This document shows positions 25,545-34,591 of a stretch of 64,000 bases of DNA, in pieces. The DNA is taken from assembly GCA_034112445.1 (NCBI GenBank), contig JAWUVI010000017.1, forward strand, positions 1 through 64,000, given 5' to 3'. The notes under the pieces were generated by a model, which searched no databases, was not told the DNA's origin, and saw only the letters and a list, made by a program, of their open reading frames with translations. This DNA comes from Pelagadaptatus sp034112445 (GTDB lineage Bacteria > Pseudomonadota > Gammaproteobacteria > Pseudomonadales > Cellvibrionaceae). Position 1 is the stretch's first letter. Each line of letters starts with the position of its first letter. The position numbers were made by a program, and so were the translations under genes.

Positions 25545-26579
25545 ATGCAGAATGAAATAACTCAGTCCATACCCTTGTTAAAACCTGATGGTAGCTTGAC
25601 CGCTGCAGGTTGGGCGCGACAACCTTTTTGGCAGTACGATCGAACTCAAGTGAAAGCGCCTTGGTATCGAAAAAAAGAATGGGATTACTATTCGGTTTTA
25701 TCCGATGATATGCAAACTGGGATTACGTTTACCATCAGTGATTTAGGCTATGCCGGATTGTTGGTTGTTTGTTGGCTGGATTTTAAATATCGGCGGTTTT
25801 ATCAAACAGAAACACTCACTTTATTGCCTATGGGCAAGTTGGGATTGGACCAAAATTCCGAGTCATCTTGTGTTAAGTTTTCAAGCAAAGATTTAAGCGT
25901 TAACTATCAGTCCAGTAGAGGGGCGCGAACTTTAGATTTTTCAGTGCCCAACATTAAAATTGATAATCATGTGGGATTATCAGGGCAATTAGTCTTATCA
26001 GAGAATCCTCAGTACGACAGCCTTAATATAGCGACTAGCTGGCATAATAAGCCTAAAGCGTTTTACTACAATAGAAAAATTAACACCATGTTGGCTCAAG
26101 GGCAAGTGTCAGTTGGTGGAATAAAATATGAGTTCACTCACGATAATTGTTTGGCTGGGTTGGATTGGGGGCGAGGTAATTGGACCTACAAAAATCGTTG
26201 GTTTTGGGCCAGTGCTAACGGCCACGTAAACGGAAAGTTATTGGGGTTGAATTTAGGTTATGGGTTTAGCGATAGAAGTTCGGCCTCTGAAAACGTTGTG
26301 TTCTATGATGGCCAAGCTCATAAAATTGAAGATATAAAGTTTCATTTTAATGAGGATGATTATCTACAGGAGTGGCAAACTTCAAGCAGTGATGATCGTT
26401 TGCAGCTTAAGTTTACGCCAATATTAGATCGCTCAAGTAATAGCAATATGCTGATTATTAAAAGCAACCAACATCAGGTGTTTGGCTATTTTAATGGTTC
26501 GGTTGTGTTGGATGATGGTCAGCATATATTGATCGACAATGTATTGGGTTTTGCTGAAGATGTGTTTAATTGTTTTTAG
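25545..26579 (+). CDS. DUF2804 domain protein
   Basis: A 344-residue protein rich in aromatic residues and predicted beta-strand, without signal peptide or membrane helix. The motifs LAGLDWGRGNWTYKNRWFWASANG and the N-terminal LLKPDGSLTAAGWARQP are recognisable as the DUF2804 family. No biochemical role is known to me. ATG follows CCAGAGAG. It sits between prmB and aroC with its own gaps of about 100 bp on both sides. Confidence 0.8.
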   Translation: MQNEITQSIPLLKPDGSLTAAGWARQPFWQYDRTQVKAPWYRKKEWDYYSVLSDDMQTGITFTISDLGYAGLLVVCWLDFKYRRFYQTETLTLLPMGKLGLDQNSESSCVKFSSKDLSVNYQSSRGARTLDFSVPNIKIDNHVGLSGQLVLSENPQYDSLNIATSWHNKPKAFYYNRKINTMLAQGQVSVGGIKYEFTHDNCLAGLDWGRGNWTYKNRWFWASANGHVNGKLLGLNLGYGFSDRSSASENVVFYDGQAHKIEDIKFHFNEDDYLQEWQTSSSDDRLQLKFTPILDRSSNSNMLIIKSNQHQVFGYFNGSVVLDDGQHILIDNVLGFAEDVFNCF

Positions 26580-26625
26580 TAGGTTATCGGTCATTTTATC
26601 CGGTAGGCCTGTTTGTTGAAACGGC

Positions 26626-26660
26626 GTATAATGACTGGCTTATGATGTTCGCTGTATAAT
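26626..26660 (+). promoter_or_regulatory. Candidate promoter(s) of aroC
   Basis: Two perfect TATAAT boxes occur at 26627-26632 and 26655-26660. The second has ATGACT 18 bp upstream as a partial -35 but would leave a very short leader; the first gives a leader of about 35 nt but lacks a good -35. Confidence 0.4.
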
Positions 26661-26674
26661 TAATAGAGAAGAGT

Positions 26675-27778
26675 ATGTCTGGTAATTCGTTCGGAAAATT
26701 ATTCACCGTTACTAGTTTTGGTGAAAGTCATGGTGTTGCTTTAGGTTGTATTGTTGATGGTTGTCCCCCCGGTTTAGCTTTAACCGAAGCGGATATACAA
26801 GGCGATTTAGATAGACGTAAACCTGGCCAATCAAAGTTTACTACCCAGCGTCGCGAAGCTGATCAAGTTAAAATTCTGTCTGGAGTATTTGAAGGTAAAA
26901 CCACGGGCACTCCTATTGGTTTATTGATAGAAAATACCGATCAACGCTCTAAAGATTATTCAAATATTAAAGATCAATATCGCCCGGCCCATGCTGACTA
27001 CACTTATATGCAAAAATATGGGGTGCGAGATTATCGTGGTGGCGGACGTTCCTCTGCACGTGAAACCGCTATGCGTGTTGCCGCTGGCGCCATTGCTAAA
27101 AAATATTTATCTGAAACCTGTGGTGTGAGTATACGTGGTTATTTATCGCAATTAGGTCCGATAAAAATTGATACGGTTGATTGGGACGAAATTCACAATA
27201 ATCCATTTTTTTGTCCTGATGCTAGCAAAGTACAAGAGATGGAAGATTATATGAAGGCGCTTAATAAAGAGGGCAATTCCATTGGCGCTAAAATCACCGT
27301 AGTTGCCAGTGGTTTACCTGCGGGTTTGGGTGAGCCAATCTTTGATCGTTTGGATGCTGAACTGGCTCATGGATTGATGAGCATTAATGCCGTAAAAGGT
27401 GTCGAAATTGGTGCCGGGTTTGATTGTATCGAACAAAAAGGCACTGAACATCGTGATGAAATTATACCGGAAGGTTTTTTGTCGAATCATGCTGGTGGCG
27501 TGTTGGGCGGTATTTCTACCGGCCAAGATGTCATTGCCCATATAGCGTTGAAGCCAACCTCAAGCTTACATCTGCCTGGCCGAAGTGTTGATGTTAATGG
27601 TAAGGCGGTTGAAGTAGTTACTAAAGGTCGTCACGATCCGTGTGTGGGTATCCGCGCTACACCCATTGCCGAAGCGATGATGGCGTTAACGGTAGTGGAT
27701 CATTTGCTACGTCATAGAGCGCAAAATGGTTTGATTAATCATAACGTGGCGATCATCCCGCCAGCCGCCGAGGGCTAA
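26675..27778 (+). CDS. aroC: Chorismate synthase
   Basis: Last shikimate-pathway enzyme; forms chorismate from EPSP with reduced FMN. 367 residues. Signatures present: FGESHGVALGCIVDGCPPG at the N-terminus, RGGGRSSARETAMRVAAGA in the middle and GRHDPCVGIRATPIAEAM near the C-terminus. Its stop overlaps the start of the following MFS gene (TAATG), implying translational coupling. Confidence 0.98.
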   Translation: MSGNSFGKLFTVTSFGESHGVALGCIVDGCPPGLALTEADIQGDLDRRKPGQSKFTTQRREADQVKILSGVFEGKTTGTPIGLLIENTDQRSKDYSNIKDQYRPAHADYTYMQKYGVRDYRGGGRSSARETAMRVAAGAIAKKYLSETCGVSIRGYLSQLGPIKIDTVDWDEIHNNPFFCPDASKVQEMEDYMKALNKEGNSIGAKITVVASGLPAGLGEPIFDRLDAELAHGLMSINAVKGVEIGAGFDCIEQKGTEHRDEIIPEGFLSNHAGGVLGGISTGQDVIAHIALKPTSSLHLPGRSVDVNGKAVEVVTKGRHDPCVGIRATPIAEAMMALTVVDHLLRHRAQNGLINHNVAIIPPAAEG

Positions 27779-28950
27779 TGTCGGCGACTCGATTACCTTA
27801 TTGGCGATTGTCTGGGTTTTATTTTTTTTACTTTTCAGTCGTTGGATCCCTCTTGCCCTTTTGGGGATTGTATCTTCATTCGCTCAACTTTAGTGCCGCC
27901 GAGATTGGATACATTAGCGCAATCCTTATGGCCACTAAAGTTGTTGCCCCCAATGTCTGGGGATGGCTCAGTGATCGAACTGGAAAACGCCTGACCATTG
28001 TTCGGCTAGGTTGCTTTCTAGCGTGTCTGTGTTTTATTGTTTTACTGTTTCGTAACAGCTTTTGGTGGATGGTTTTAGCCGTATCGCTTTATAGTTTTTT
28101 TTGGAATGCGGTACTGGCTCAATTTGAAGTGATTACCCTAAATTACCTTGGTTTAAATGCCCACTATTACGGACGTATTAGAGTTTGGGGTTCTGTTGGG
28201 TTCGTAGTCGTGGTGGTTGGTCTTGGTGTGTTATTTGACTGGCTTGATATTCGCTACTTACCCATTGTTGTTATGGTCTTTTTAGCCTTAATTTGGCTTA
28301 GTTCTTTAAGTATAAAAGAGCCCGTGATCGGGGAGAATAAAAGAACATCAGGCTCGTTTATCCAAACAGTAAAACAGCCCCCAGTACTCTTCTTTTTAAT
28401 AGGCTGTTTTTTGCTCCAAGCCAGTCACGGCAGCTACTACACCTTCTATAGTGTATTTCTTGAAGGGTTATCGTATAGCCGTACAGAAATCGGGTTTTTA
28501 TGGGCGCTGGGTGTACTGGCAGAAGTCTTAATCTTTTTAGTTATGCACCGAGTGCTGCGCCACTTCAGCTTACGCTTGATTCTGTTGGCCAGTTTGTTTC
28601 TTACGATTATTCGCTGGTGGCTAATTGGTTGCTTTGCGGAAAGCCTAACCGTGCTGATAGTTGCTCAGCTATTGCACGCGTTCAGTTTTGGTACTTTTCA
28701 TGGGGTATCAATCGAGCTTATTCGACGCTACTTTGACGGCAATATTCAAGGTCAAGGGCAAGCGTTATACAGTGCTGTCGGTTTTGGTGCTGGTGGGGCG
28801 GTTGGTGCCTTGCTCAGTGGTGCAACCTGGTCAATTAGTCCAGTTCTGTCGTTTACCATCAGTGCGTTATTAGCGGCCTTCGCTTGGCTTTGTGTTTATC
28901 TCGGGATGCGCGGTAAAGAGGTGGAGGCTTCTCTAACCCATTCTATTTGA
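27778..28950 (+). CDS. MFS transporter (HcaT/PPP-like) coupled to aroC
   Basis: A 390-residue protein with twelve predicted TM segments. SDRTGKRLTIVR after TM2 is the MFS loop motif, and the N-terminus LPYWRLSGFYFFYFSVVGSLLPFWGLYL resembles the phenylpropionate-permease/nucleoside-symporter-like branch. Substrate unknown. Start ATG overlaps the aroC stop by one base. Its 3' end overlaps the convergent lysR gene by 8 bp, with no terminator visible. Confidence 0.87.
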   Translation: MSATRLPYWRLSGFYFFYFSVVGSLLPFWGLYLHSLNFSAAEIGYISAILMATKVVAPNVWGWLSDRTGKRLTIVRLGCFLACLCFIVLLFRNSFWWMVLAVSLYSFFWNAVLAQFEVITLNYLGLNAHYYGRIRVWGSVGFVVVVVGLGVLFDWLDIRYLPIVVMVFLALIWLSSLSIKEPVIGENKRTSGSFIQTVKQPPVLFFLIGCFLLQASHGSYYTFYSVFLEGLSYSRTEIGFLWALGVLAEVLIFLVMHRVLRHFSLRLILLASLFLTIIRWWLIGCFAESLTVLIVAQLLHAFSFGTFHGVSIELIRRYFDGNIQGQGQALYSAVGFGAGGAVGALLSGATWSISPVLSFTISALLAAFAWLCVYLGMRGKEVEASLTHSI

Positions 28951-29848
28951 CCGTATCTGATGATGAATTTTGCAGGTGGTACAACAAAGCATCCGCCGCA
29001 TTCGATAACGAACGATCTTTATGGTGAATGCAGCCGAGCGTCCTAATCAGTTCAATATTTGGTATTTCGAGAGTTTTTAACTGTTTGTCTGCCAGCATGG
29101 TTTTTGGTAGCGCGCTCCATCCCAATCCAATAGAGACCATCATCTTAATAGTCTCTAAATAATTGGTTGGCATGGCTAATGTCAGGCCAATATTAGCGCT
29201 ATCCATCAGTGATTTAATCAGCTTAGTAGTAGTGGTTTCAGCGTCGGGTAATATAGCTGGATATTTCCCTAAGTCTTGCAATAGTAGGTGTTTGTTACTT
29301 GCTAGTGGGTGATCAGCAGCGCTGACAAAGCACAGTTTATCTTGCCACAGTGGCAGATGGGTAATGGCTAAAGGTTTATGTTGGGCCAGGGTGATTATGG
29401 CGAGTTCTGCATCACCATGCTGGATGGCCTCGTACGCTTTATCTGAGTCCAAAAATACCAACTCCAAGTTAACTTGCGGGTATTGTTCGGTGTAGTGGCG
29501 CAAGATCACGGGCAGATGGTGTAAGCCAATATGATGACTGGTTGCTAATTTTAAGGTGCCTTGTACGCTGCCACTGAGTTTTGATAACGCGTTATGAGTA
29601 TCGCTGAACTCATAAAGTATTTTTTTTGCTCTAGGTAGTAGTGCCTGCCCTGCCTCGGTGAGGCGAGTGGAGCGCCCAATTCTATCCAGTAACTTGCAGC
29701 CTAAACTTTCTTCTAGGCAGGCAATGCGTTTGCTGACGGCCGGTTGGGTTAAATGTAGCTGTTCGGCTGCTTTAGAAAATGATTCCGTTTCGGCTATAGC
29801 GAGAAAAGCGTGTAGTTGTTGAGTATCCATTTGAATATTAAATCTCAT
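28943..29848 (-). CDS. LysR-family transcriptional regulator divergent from leuC
   Basis: 301 residues: an N-terminal winged HTH (LHAFLAIAETESFSKAAEQLHLTQPAVSKRI within residues 11-45) and a C-terminal co-inducer domain. It lies back to back with leuCDB-asd, 102 bp between starts, and a T-N11-A dyad overlaps its start region, so self-regulation and control of leu are likely by analogy. The ATG at 29848 is used; an ATG at 29830 would give MDTQQLHAFL, the commonest LysR N-terminus, and neither has a well-spaced ribosome-binding site. Confidence 0.92.
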   Translation of the reverse strand: MRFNIQMDTQQLHAFLAIAETESFSKAAEQLHLTQPAVSKRIACLEESLGCKLLDRIGRSTRLTEAGQALLPRAKKILYEFSDTHNALSKLSGSVQGTLKLATSHHIGLHHLPVILRHYTEQYPQVNLELVFLDSDKAYEAIQHGDAELAIITLAQHKPLAITHLPLWQDKLCFVSAADHPLASNKHLLLQDLGKYPAILPDAETTTTKLIKSLMDSANIGLTLAMPTNYLETIKMMVSIGLGWSALPKTMLADKQLKTLEIPNIELIRTLGCIHHKDRSLSNAADALLYHLQNSSSDTVK

Positions 29849-29881
29849 TCCTTTTAGGAATACAAATCATAAAAAATATGA
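29847..29881. promoter_or_regulatory. Candidate LysR-type operator in the lysR-leuC intergenic region
   Basis: ATTCC/GGAAT arms at 29847-29861 fit the T-N11-A LysR box. Directly adjacent, CAAATCAT and ATGAATTTG (29863-29886) form a second, one-base-offset dyad. Together they cover the lysR start and the upstream part of the leuC promoter region. Confidence 0.5.
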
Positions 29882-29950
29882 ATTTGTTTTATTGTTGTTT
29901 AGGGAATAAAATCGATTTCATAATAGTTTTACGATGATAAGAGGCGCGTT

Positions 29951-31369
29951 ATGGCAGGCAAGACTTTATACGACAAGTTGTGGGATTCGCATTTGGTAAA
30001 ATCACGCGATGACGGTTCGTCGTTGATCTACATAGATCGACACATAATTCATGAAGTAACTACTCCCCAGGCTTTTGAGGGTTTGCGTATAGCTGGTCGT
30101 AAGCCGTGGAGAGTGGATAGCATTTTAGCTACCCCTGATCACAATGTGCCAACCACCACAATTGAGCGTGCTTCTGGTGTGGCGGGAATTGAAGACCCTG
30201 TCTCAAGAATTCAAGTTCAAACTCTGGATGATAACTGCGATGAGTTTGGTATTGTTGAATTTAAAATTAACGACAATCGACAAGGTATCGTGCATGTCAT
30301 AGGCCCAGAGTCGGGTGCTTGTTTGCCCGGTATGACGGTTGTTTGTGGCGACTCACATACCGCAACTAATGGTGCTTTAGGTGCCTTAGCTCATGGCATT
30401 GGAACGTCTGAGGTTGAGCATGTTATGGCGACCCAGTGTTTGGTCGCCAAAAAAATGAAAAATTTATTGATTCGTGTGGATGGTGTTTTGTCTGCTGGCG
30501 TGACCCCTAAAGATGTGGTTTTAGCCATTATTGCTGAAATTGGCACGGCTGGTGGTAACGGCTATGCGATTGAATTTGGTGGCCAAGTCTTCCGTGAAAT
30601 GTCGATGGAAGGGCGGATGACAGTCTGCAATATGGCAATTGAAGCAGGTGCTCGCGCAGGAATGGTGGCGGTTGACCAGGCCACAATCGATTATGTTAAA
30701 GGTAGAACCTTTGCTCCTGCAGAAGATCAGTGGGATGCCGCCGTTAAAGAGTGGCGATTGTTGGTGAGCGATGATGATGCCGCCTTTGATAATGTTGTTG
30801 TTATTGATGGCGCCTCGATTGAGCCACAAGTAAGTTGGGGTACATCCCCAGAGATGGTATTGCCAATTACTGCTTCTGTGCCAGATCCCGCACAAGAATC
30901 TGATCCTGTAAAAAAATCCAGTATCGAGCGCGCTATAACGTATATGGGGCTAACCGCTGGTCAAAATATCACTGACATACATGTTGATCGTGTGTTTATA
31001 GGTTCGTGTACGAATTCTCGAATTGAAGATATACGAGCTGCTGCGATCGTTGCTAAAGGTCGTCAGGTTTCTAGCTCTGTGATGCAAGCGTTGGTGGTTC
31101 CAGGATCTGGCCAAGTGAAAGCCGAAGCTGAAGCTGAAGGTTTAGATAAAATATTGATCGAAGCTGGTTTTGAGTGGCGAGAACCTGGCTGCTCTATGTG
31201 TCTTGCTATGAACGCTGATAAGTTGGGTGACGGAGAGCATTGTGCTTCAACCTCCAACCGAAACTTTGAAGGCCGTCAAGGCTACGGCGGCAGGACTCAT
31301 TTGGTCAGTCCGGCAATGGCTGCGGCTGCTGCAATAGCCGGTCATTTTGTTGATGTTAGAGAATATTAA
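29951..31369 (+). CDS. leuC: 3-isopropylmalate dehydratase large subunit
   Basis: Aconitase-family enzyme that isomerises 2- to 3-isopropylmalate in leucine synthesis. 472 residues; the [4Fe-4S] ligands are Cys353 (FIGSCTNSR), Cys414 and Cys417 (GCSMCLAMN), matching E. coli LeuC with a small offset. AAGAGG precedes the ATG. First gene of leuCDB-asd; 17 bp to leuD. Confidence 0.98.
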   Translation: MAGKTLYDKLWDSHLVKSRDDGSSLIYIDRHIIHEVTTPQAFEGLRIAGRKPWRVDSILATPDHNVPTTTIERASGVAGIEDPVSRIQVQTLDDNCDEFGIVEFKINDNRQGIVHVIGPESGACLPGMTVVCGDSHTATNGALGALAHGIGTSEVEHVMATQCLVAKKMKNLLIRVDGVLSAGVTPKDVVLAIIAEIGTAGGNGYAIEFGGQVFREMSMEGRMTVCNMAIEAGARAGMVAVDQATIDYVKGRTFAPAEDQWDAAVKEWRLLVSDDDAAFDNVVVIDGASIEPQVSWGTSPEMVLPITASVPDPAQESDPVKKSSIERAITYMGLTAGQNITDIHVDRVFIGSCTNSRIEDIRAAAIVAKGRQVSSSVMQALVVPGSGQVKAEAEAEGLDKILIEAGFEWREPGCSMCLAMNADKLGDGEHCASTSNRNFEGRQGYGGRTHLVSPAMAAAAAIAGHFVDVREY

Positions 31370-31386
31370 GTTTTAGGAAGAAAATT

Positions 31387-32040
31387 ATGAAAAGTTTTAC
31401 AAAGGTTAAAGGCATTGCGGCGCCAATGGATCGCGCTAATGTTGATACGGATATGATTATTCCAAAGAATTTTTTGAAGTCGATTAAACGTACTGGCTTT
31501 GGTAAAAATTTATTTGATGAGCTGCGGTATTTGGATGAAGGCTTGCCGGATCAAGATTGCAGTGGGCGACCACTAAATAAAGAATTTCCGTTGAACTTCC
31601 CCCGTTATCAAGGGGCTCAAGTGTTGTTAGCGCGGGAAAATTTTGGTTGTGGCTCAAGTCGTGAGCACGCACCGTGGGCTTTAGATGATTATGGTTTCCG
31701 AGCGGTAATTGCTCCCAGCTTTGCTGATATATTTTATAATAACTCGTTTAAAAATGGTTTTTTGCCGATTATTTTGGCTGACGAAGTTGTTGATCAATTA
31801 TTTACTGAAATGTATGCCTGTGAAGGTTATGAATTGGCAATCGATTTGAATTCGCAAACAGTAATTACGCCAACAGGTGAAAGCTTTGGGTTTGAAATTG
31901 ATGAGTTTCGCAAACATTGTTTGCTCAATGGTTTGGATGATATCGGCTTAACTTTGCAAGATTCCGATTCCATTCGTGCCTATGAAGACAAACGCAAACA
32001 GCAGGCGCCTTGGTTGTTTGGTGCTATTCAAGCTGGTTAA
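31387..32040 (+). CDS. leuD: 3-isopropylmalate dehydratase small subunit
   Basis: 217 residues, swivelling domain of isopropylmalate isomerase. VDTDMIIPKNFLKSI (about 20-34) and FGCGSSREHAPWAL are the substrate-binding signatures. AGGAAG precedes the ATG. Works as heterodimer with LeuC. Confidence 0.98.
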   Translation: MKSFTKVKGIAAPMDRANVDTDMIIPKNFLKSIKRTGFGKNLFDELRYLDEGLPDQDCSGRPLNKEFPLNFPRYQGAQVLLARENFGCGSSREHAPWALDDYGFRAVIAPSFADIFYNNSFKNGFLPIILADEVVDQLFTEMYACEGYELAIDLNSQTVITPTGESFGFEIDEFRKHCLLNGLDDIGLTLQDSDSIRAYEDKRKQQAPWLFGAIQAG

Positions 32041-32072
32041 CAGACATTTCTCAAGACATTAGGTAGGGTGCT

Positions 32073-33158
32073 ATGACACACAATGTATTAATTATGGAAG
32101 GCGATGGAATTGGTCCAGAGATAGTGGCCGAAGCGCGCAAAGTTTTAGAAGCCGTAAACGCTACAGACAACTTGGGTTTGAATTTTATTGAAGGAATGCT
32201 CGGCGGTCGAGCATACGACCAGTATGGGCATCCGTATCCTGAAGAGACCAAAGCTAAAGCTCGAGCAGCTGACGCCATTTTATTTGGCTCGGTAGGTGGC
32301 CCACAATGGGATGGTAAAACAGAGCGCCATCTGCGTCCGGAGGCGGGTTTATTGGATATTCGCAGCGACCTCGATTTGTTCGCTAATCTGCGTCCTGCCA
32401 TTACCTTTCCACAATTGGCCGATGCATCACCATTAAAACCTGAATTGGTTGCGGGTTTGGATATTTTGATCGTGCGAGAATTAACGGGCGGGATCTATTT
32501 TGGTGAGCCAAGAGGTATCCGTATTTTAGAAAACGGTGAGCGTCAGGGATTTAATACCGATGTCTACAGTGAGTCCGAGATTCGTCGTATAGGTAGGGTT
32601 GCTTTTGAAGCAGCACAAAAACGCGGTAAAAAATTATGCTCGGTCGATAAAGCCAACGTAATGGAGGTCACTGTATTGTGGCGTGAAGTTATGGATGAGT
32701 TGTCAGGCGAATACCCTGATGTTGAATTAACTCACATGTATGTTGATAACGCGGCTATGCAGCTGGTGGTTAATCCTAAGCAGTTTGACGTTATTGTCAC
32801 AGGAAATTTGTTTGGCGATATTCTATCCGATGAAGCTTCAATGCTGACGGGCTCCATAGGTATGCTGCCTTCGGCGTCTCTGAATAAAAGTAATCAAGGT
32901 TTTTACGAGCCATCGCACGGCTCGGCTCCTGATATTGCCGGTCAAGGTATTGCTAATCCTTTAGCCACAATTATGTCCGCGGCTATGATGTTGCGTTATT
33001 CGCTTAAGGCTGGTGATTCTGCGGATAAAATTGAGCAAGCGGTAAGCTCTGTCTTGGACAGCGGTTTGCGCACGGGGGATATCATGTCGGAAGGAATGAC
33101 TAAGGTTTCCACTGCTTCTATGGGTGATGCAGTGGCAGCGGCTATTCTCGCGTTGTGA
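32073..33158 (+). CDS. leuB: 3-isopropylmalate dehydrogenase
   Basis: NAD-dependent oxidative decarboxylation of 3-isopropylmalate to 2-oxoisocaproate. 361 residues. GDGIGPEIV at the N-terminus, RELTGGIYFGEPRG in the middle and the metal/substrate motif GNLFGDILSDEASMLTGSIG are all present. Confidence 0.98.
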   Translation: MTHNVLIMEGDGIGPEIVAEARKVLEAVNATDNLGLNFIEGMLGGRAYDQYGHPYPEETKAKARAADAILFGSVGGPQWDGKTERHLRPEAGLLDIRSDLDLFANLRPAITFPQLADASPLKPELVAGLDILIVRELTGGIYFGEPRGIRILENGERQGFNTDVYSESEIRRIGRVAFEAAQKRGKKLCSVDKANVMEVTVLWREVMDELSGEYPDVELTHMYVDNAAMQLVVNPKQFDVIVTGNLFGDILSDEASMLTGSIGMLPSASLNKSNQGFYEPSHGSAPDIAGQGIANPLATIMSAAMMLRYSLKAGDSADKIEQAVSSVLDSGLRTGDIMSEGMTKVSTASMGDAVAAAILAL

Positions 33159-33209
33159 TACCATTGGCTCTGGATTTTTAGATTTAATTGATGAAGTGAG
33201 AGAAAGAAA

Positions 33210-34319
33210 ATGCGTGTAGGTTTTGTCGGTTGGCGTGGCATGGTGGGTTCGGTATTAATGGAGCGGATGTTGGCAGAAGATGATTTTGCCGATATTGAAC
33301 CGTTCTTTTTTACTACCTCCAATGTGGGTGGGCAGGGGCCTGCTATAGGGAAAGATATTCCTGCTTTGAAAGATGCTCACGACATTGGCGAGCTGTTGGC
33401 TATGCAGGTTATAGTTTCTTGCCAGGGTGGTGATTACACCAAAAGAGTAATCTCCGATTTAAGAGCTTCGGGGTGGGATGGTTACTGGGTTGATGCTGCA
33501 TCAAGTCTACGGATGGAGGATGATGCCATTATTGTTCTCGATCCGGTAAATCACAACGTTATTAAGAATGGGCTTGCTAAGGGTGTCAAAAATTACATCG
33601 GTGGCAATTGCACCGTGAGTTTGATGCTGATGGGATTGGGTGGCTTGTTTCAAGAAGGTTTGATTGACTGGGTTTCCTCAATGACTTATCAAGCTGCCAG
33701 TGGCTCTGGCGCTCAGAATATGCGTGAATTGATTTTGCAAATGGGTGCATTAAAAAGCGCTGTAGAGGTGGATTTGTCCAATCCAGCCAGTGCGATATTG
33801 AATATTGATCGTGTAATAGCTGAGACAATGCGTTCTGAGTCGTTTCCTACGGATAACTTTGCGTACCCCTTGGCCGGTAGTTTACTGCCTTTTATAGACA
33901 CGCAGTTGGCAAATGGTCAAAGTCGTGAAGAATGGAAAGGCCAAGCTGAAACTAACAAAATTCTTGGTCGCATGGATAACCCTATAGCGATAGATGGAAC
34001 CTGTGTTCGAATTGGTGCTATGCGCTGTCACAGTCAAGCCTTAACGATTAAGCTAAAGAAGAATGTGCCATTGAATGATGTGGAAAGCATTCTGTCTGAA
34101 GCTAATGAGTGGTCGAGAGTCGTGCCAAATGAGCGCGAAGCCACCTTGGCTAATTTAACGCCAACCAAAGTGACGGGCACTTTGTCTGTTCCAGTTGGGC
34201 GCTTACGTAAAATGAATATGGGCTCTGATTACTTAAATGCGTTCACTGTAGGTGATCAACTTTTATGGGGAGCAGCTGAACCTTTACGCAGAATGCTGAG
34301 AATAATTATTGAGCATTAA
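33210..34319 (+). CDS. asd: Aspartate-semialdehyde dehydrogenase
   Basis: Makes aspartate-4-semialdehyde from aspartyl phosphate, the branch point to lysine/diaminopimelate, threonine and methionine. 369 residues: NADP-binding GWRGMVGSVLMERM (7-20), catalytic Cys134 in GGNCTVSLML, and substrate-binding RIGAMRCHSQA. The type (Gram-negative long form) matches E. coli Asd. GAGAGAAAG precedes the ATG. A terminator follows. Confidence 0.98.
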   Translation: MRVGFVGWRGMVGSVLMERMLAEDDFADIEPFFFTTSNVGGQGPAIGKDIPALKDAHDIGELLAMQVIVSCQGGDYTKRVISDLRASGWDGYWVDAASSLRMEDDAIIVLDPVNHNVIKNGLAKGVKNYIGGNCTVSLMLMGLGGLFQEGLIDWVSSMTYQAASGSGAQNMRELILQMGALKSAVEVDLSNPASAILNIDRVIAETMRSESFPTDNFAYPLAGSLLPFIDTQLANGQSREEWKGQAETNKILGRMDNPIAIDGTCVRIGAMRCHSQALTIKLKKNVPLNDVESILSEANEWSRVVPNEREATLANLTPTKVTGTLSVPVGRLRKMNMGSDYLNAFTVGDQLLWGAAEPLRRMLRIIIEH

Positions 34320-34345
34320 TAGATGTTGGTTTTGTGAATAAACTA

Positions 34346-34377
34346 AAAGGCTGTCATTTATGGGCGGCCTTTTTTTA
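34346..34377 (+). terminator. Intrinsic terminator after asd
   Basis: AAAGGCTG (34346-34353) pairs with CGGCCTTT (34365-34372), one G-U, and runs into a T-tract. Confidence 0.8.
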
Positions 34378-34591
34378 TTTTTAAGCCTTATGGTCAGTCT
34401 TAAGGTGTGCGATTGTTGATAAAAAGCTATTTATAATGAATACTTACGGCAATAACTGAAGAATCTTTCTAGCTTTGTGTGCTAACTTTATACATAGGTG
34501 ATCTGAAAGCTTTAATTTGGGGTATACCGGCAAGGAAGCTGGAGAATAATAATTGGCATGGCTGCCTAAAGTCTAATAAAGGAACGGTATT

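Noticed and set aside
34378..34591. Small RNA or riboswitch upstream of fimV
   Set aside because: A TATAAT at 34432-34437 suggests a promoter, but no stable fold or known motif could be recognised.
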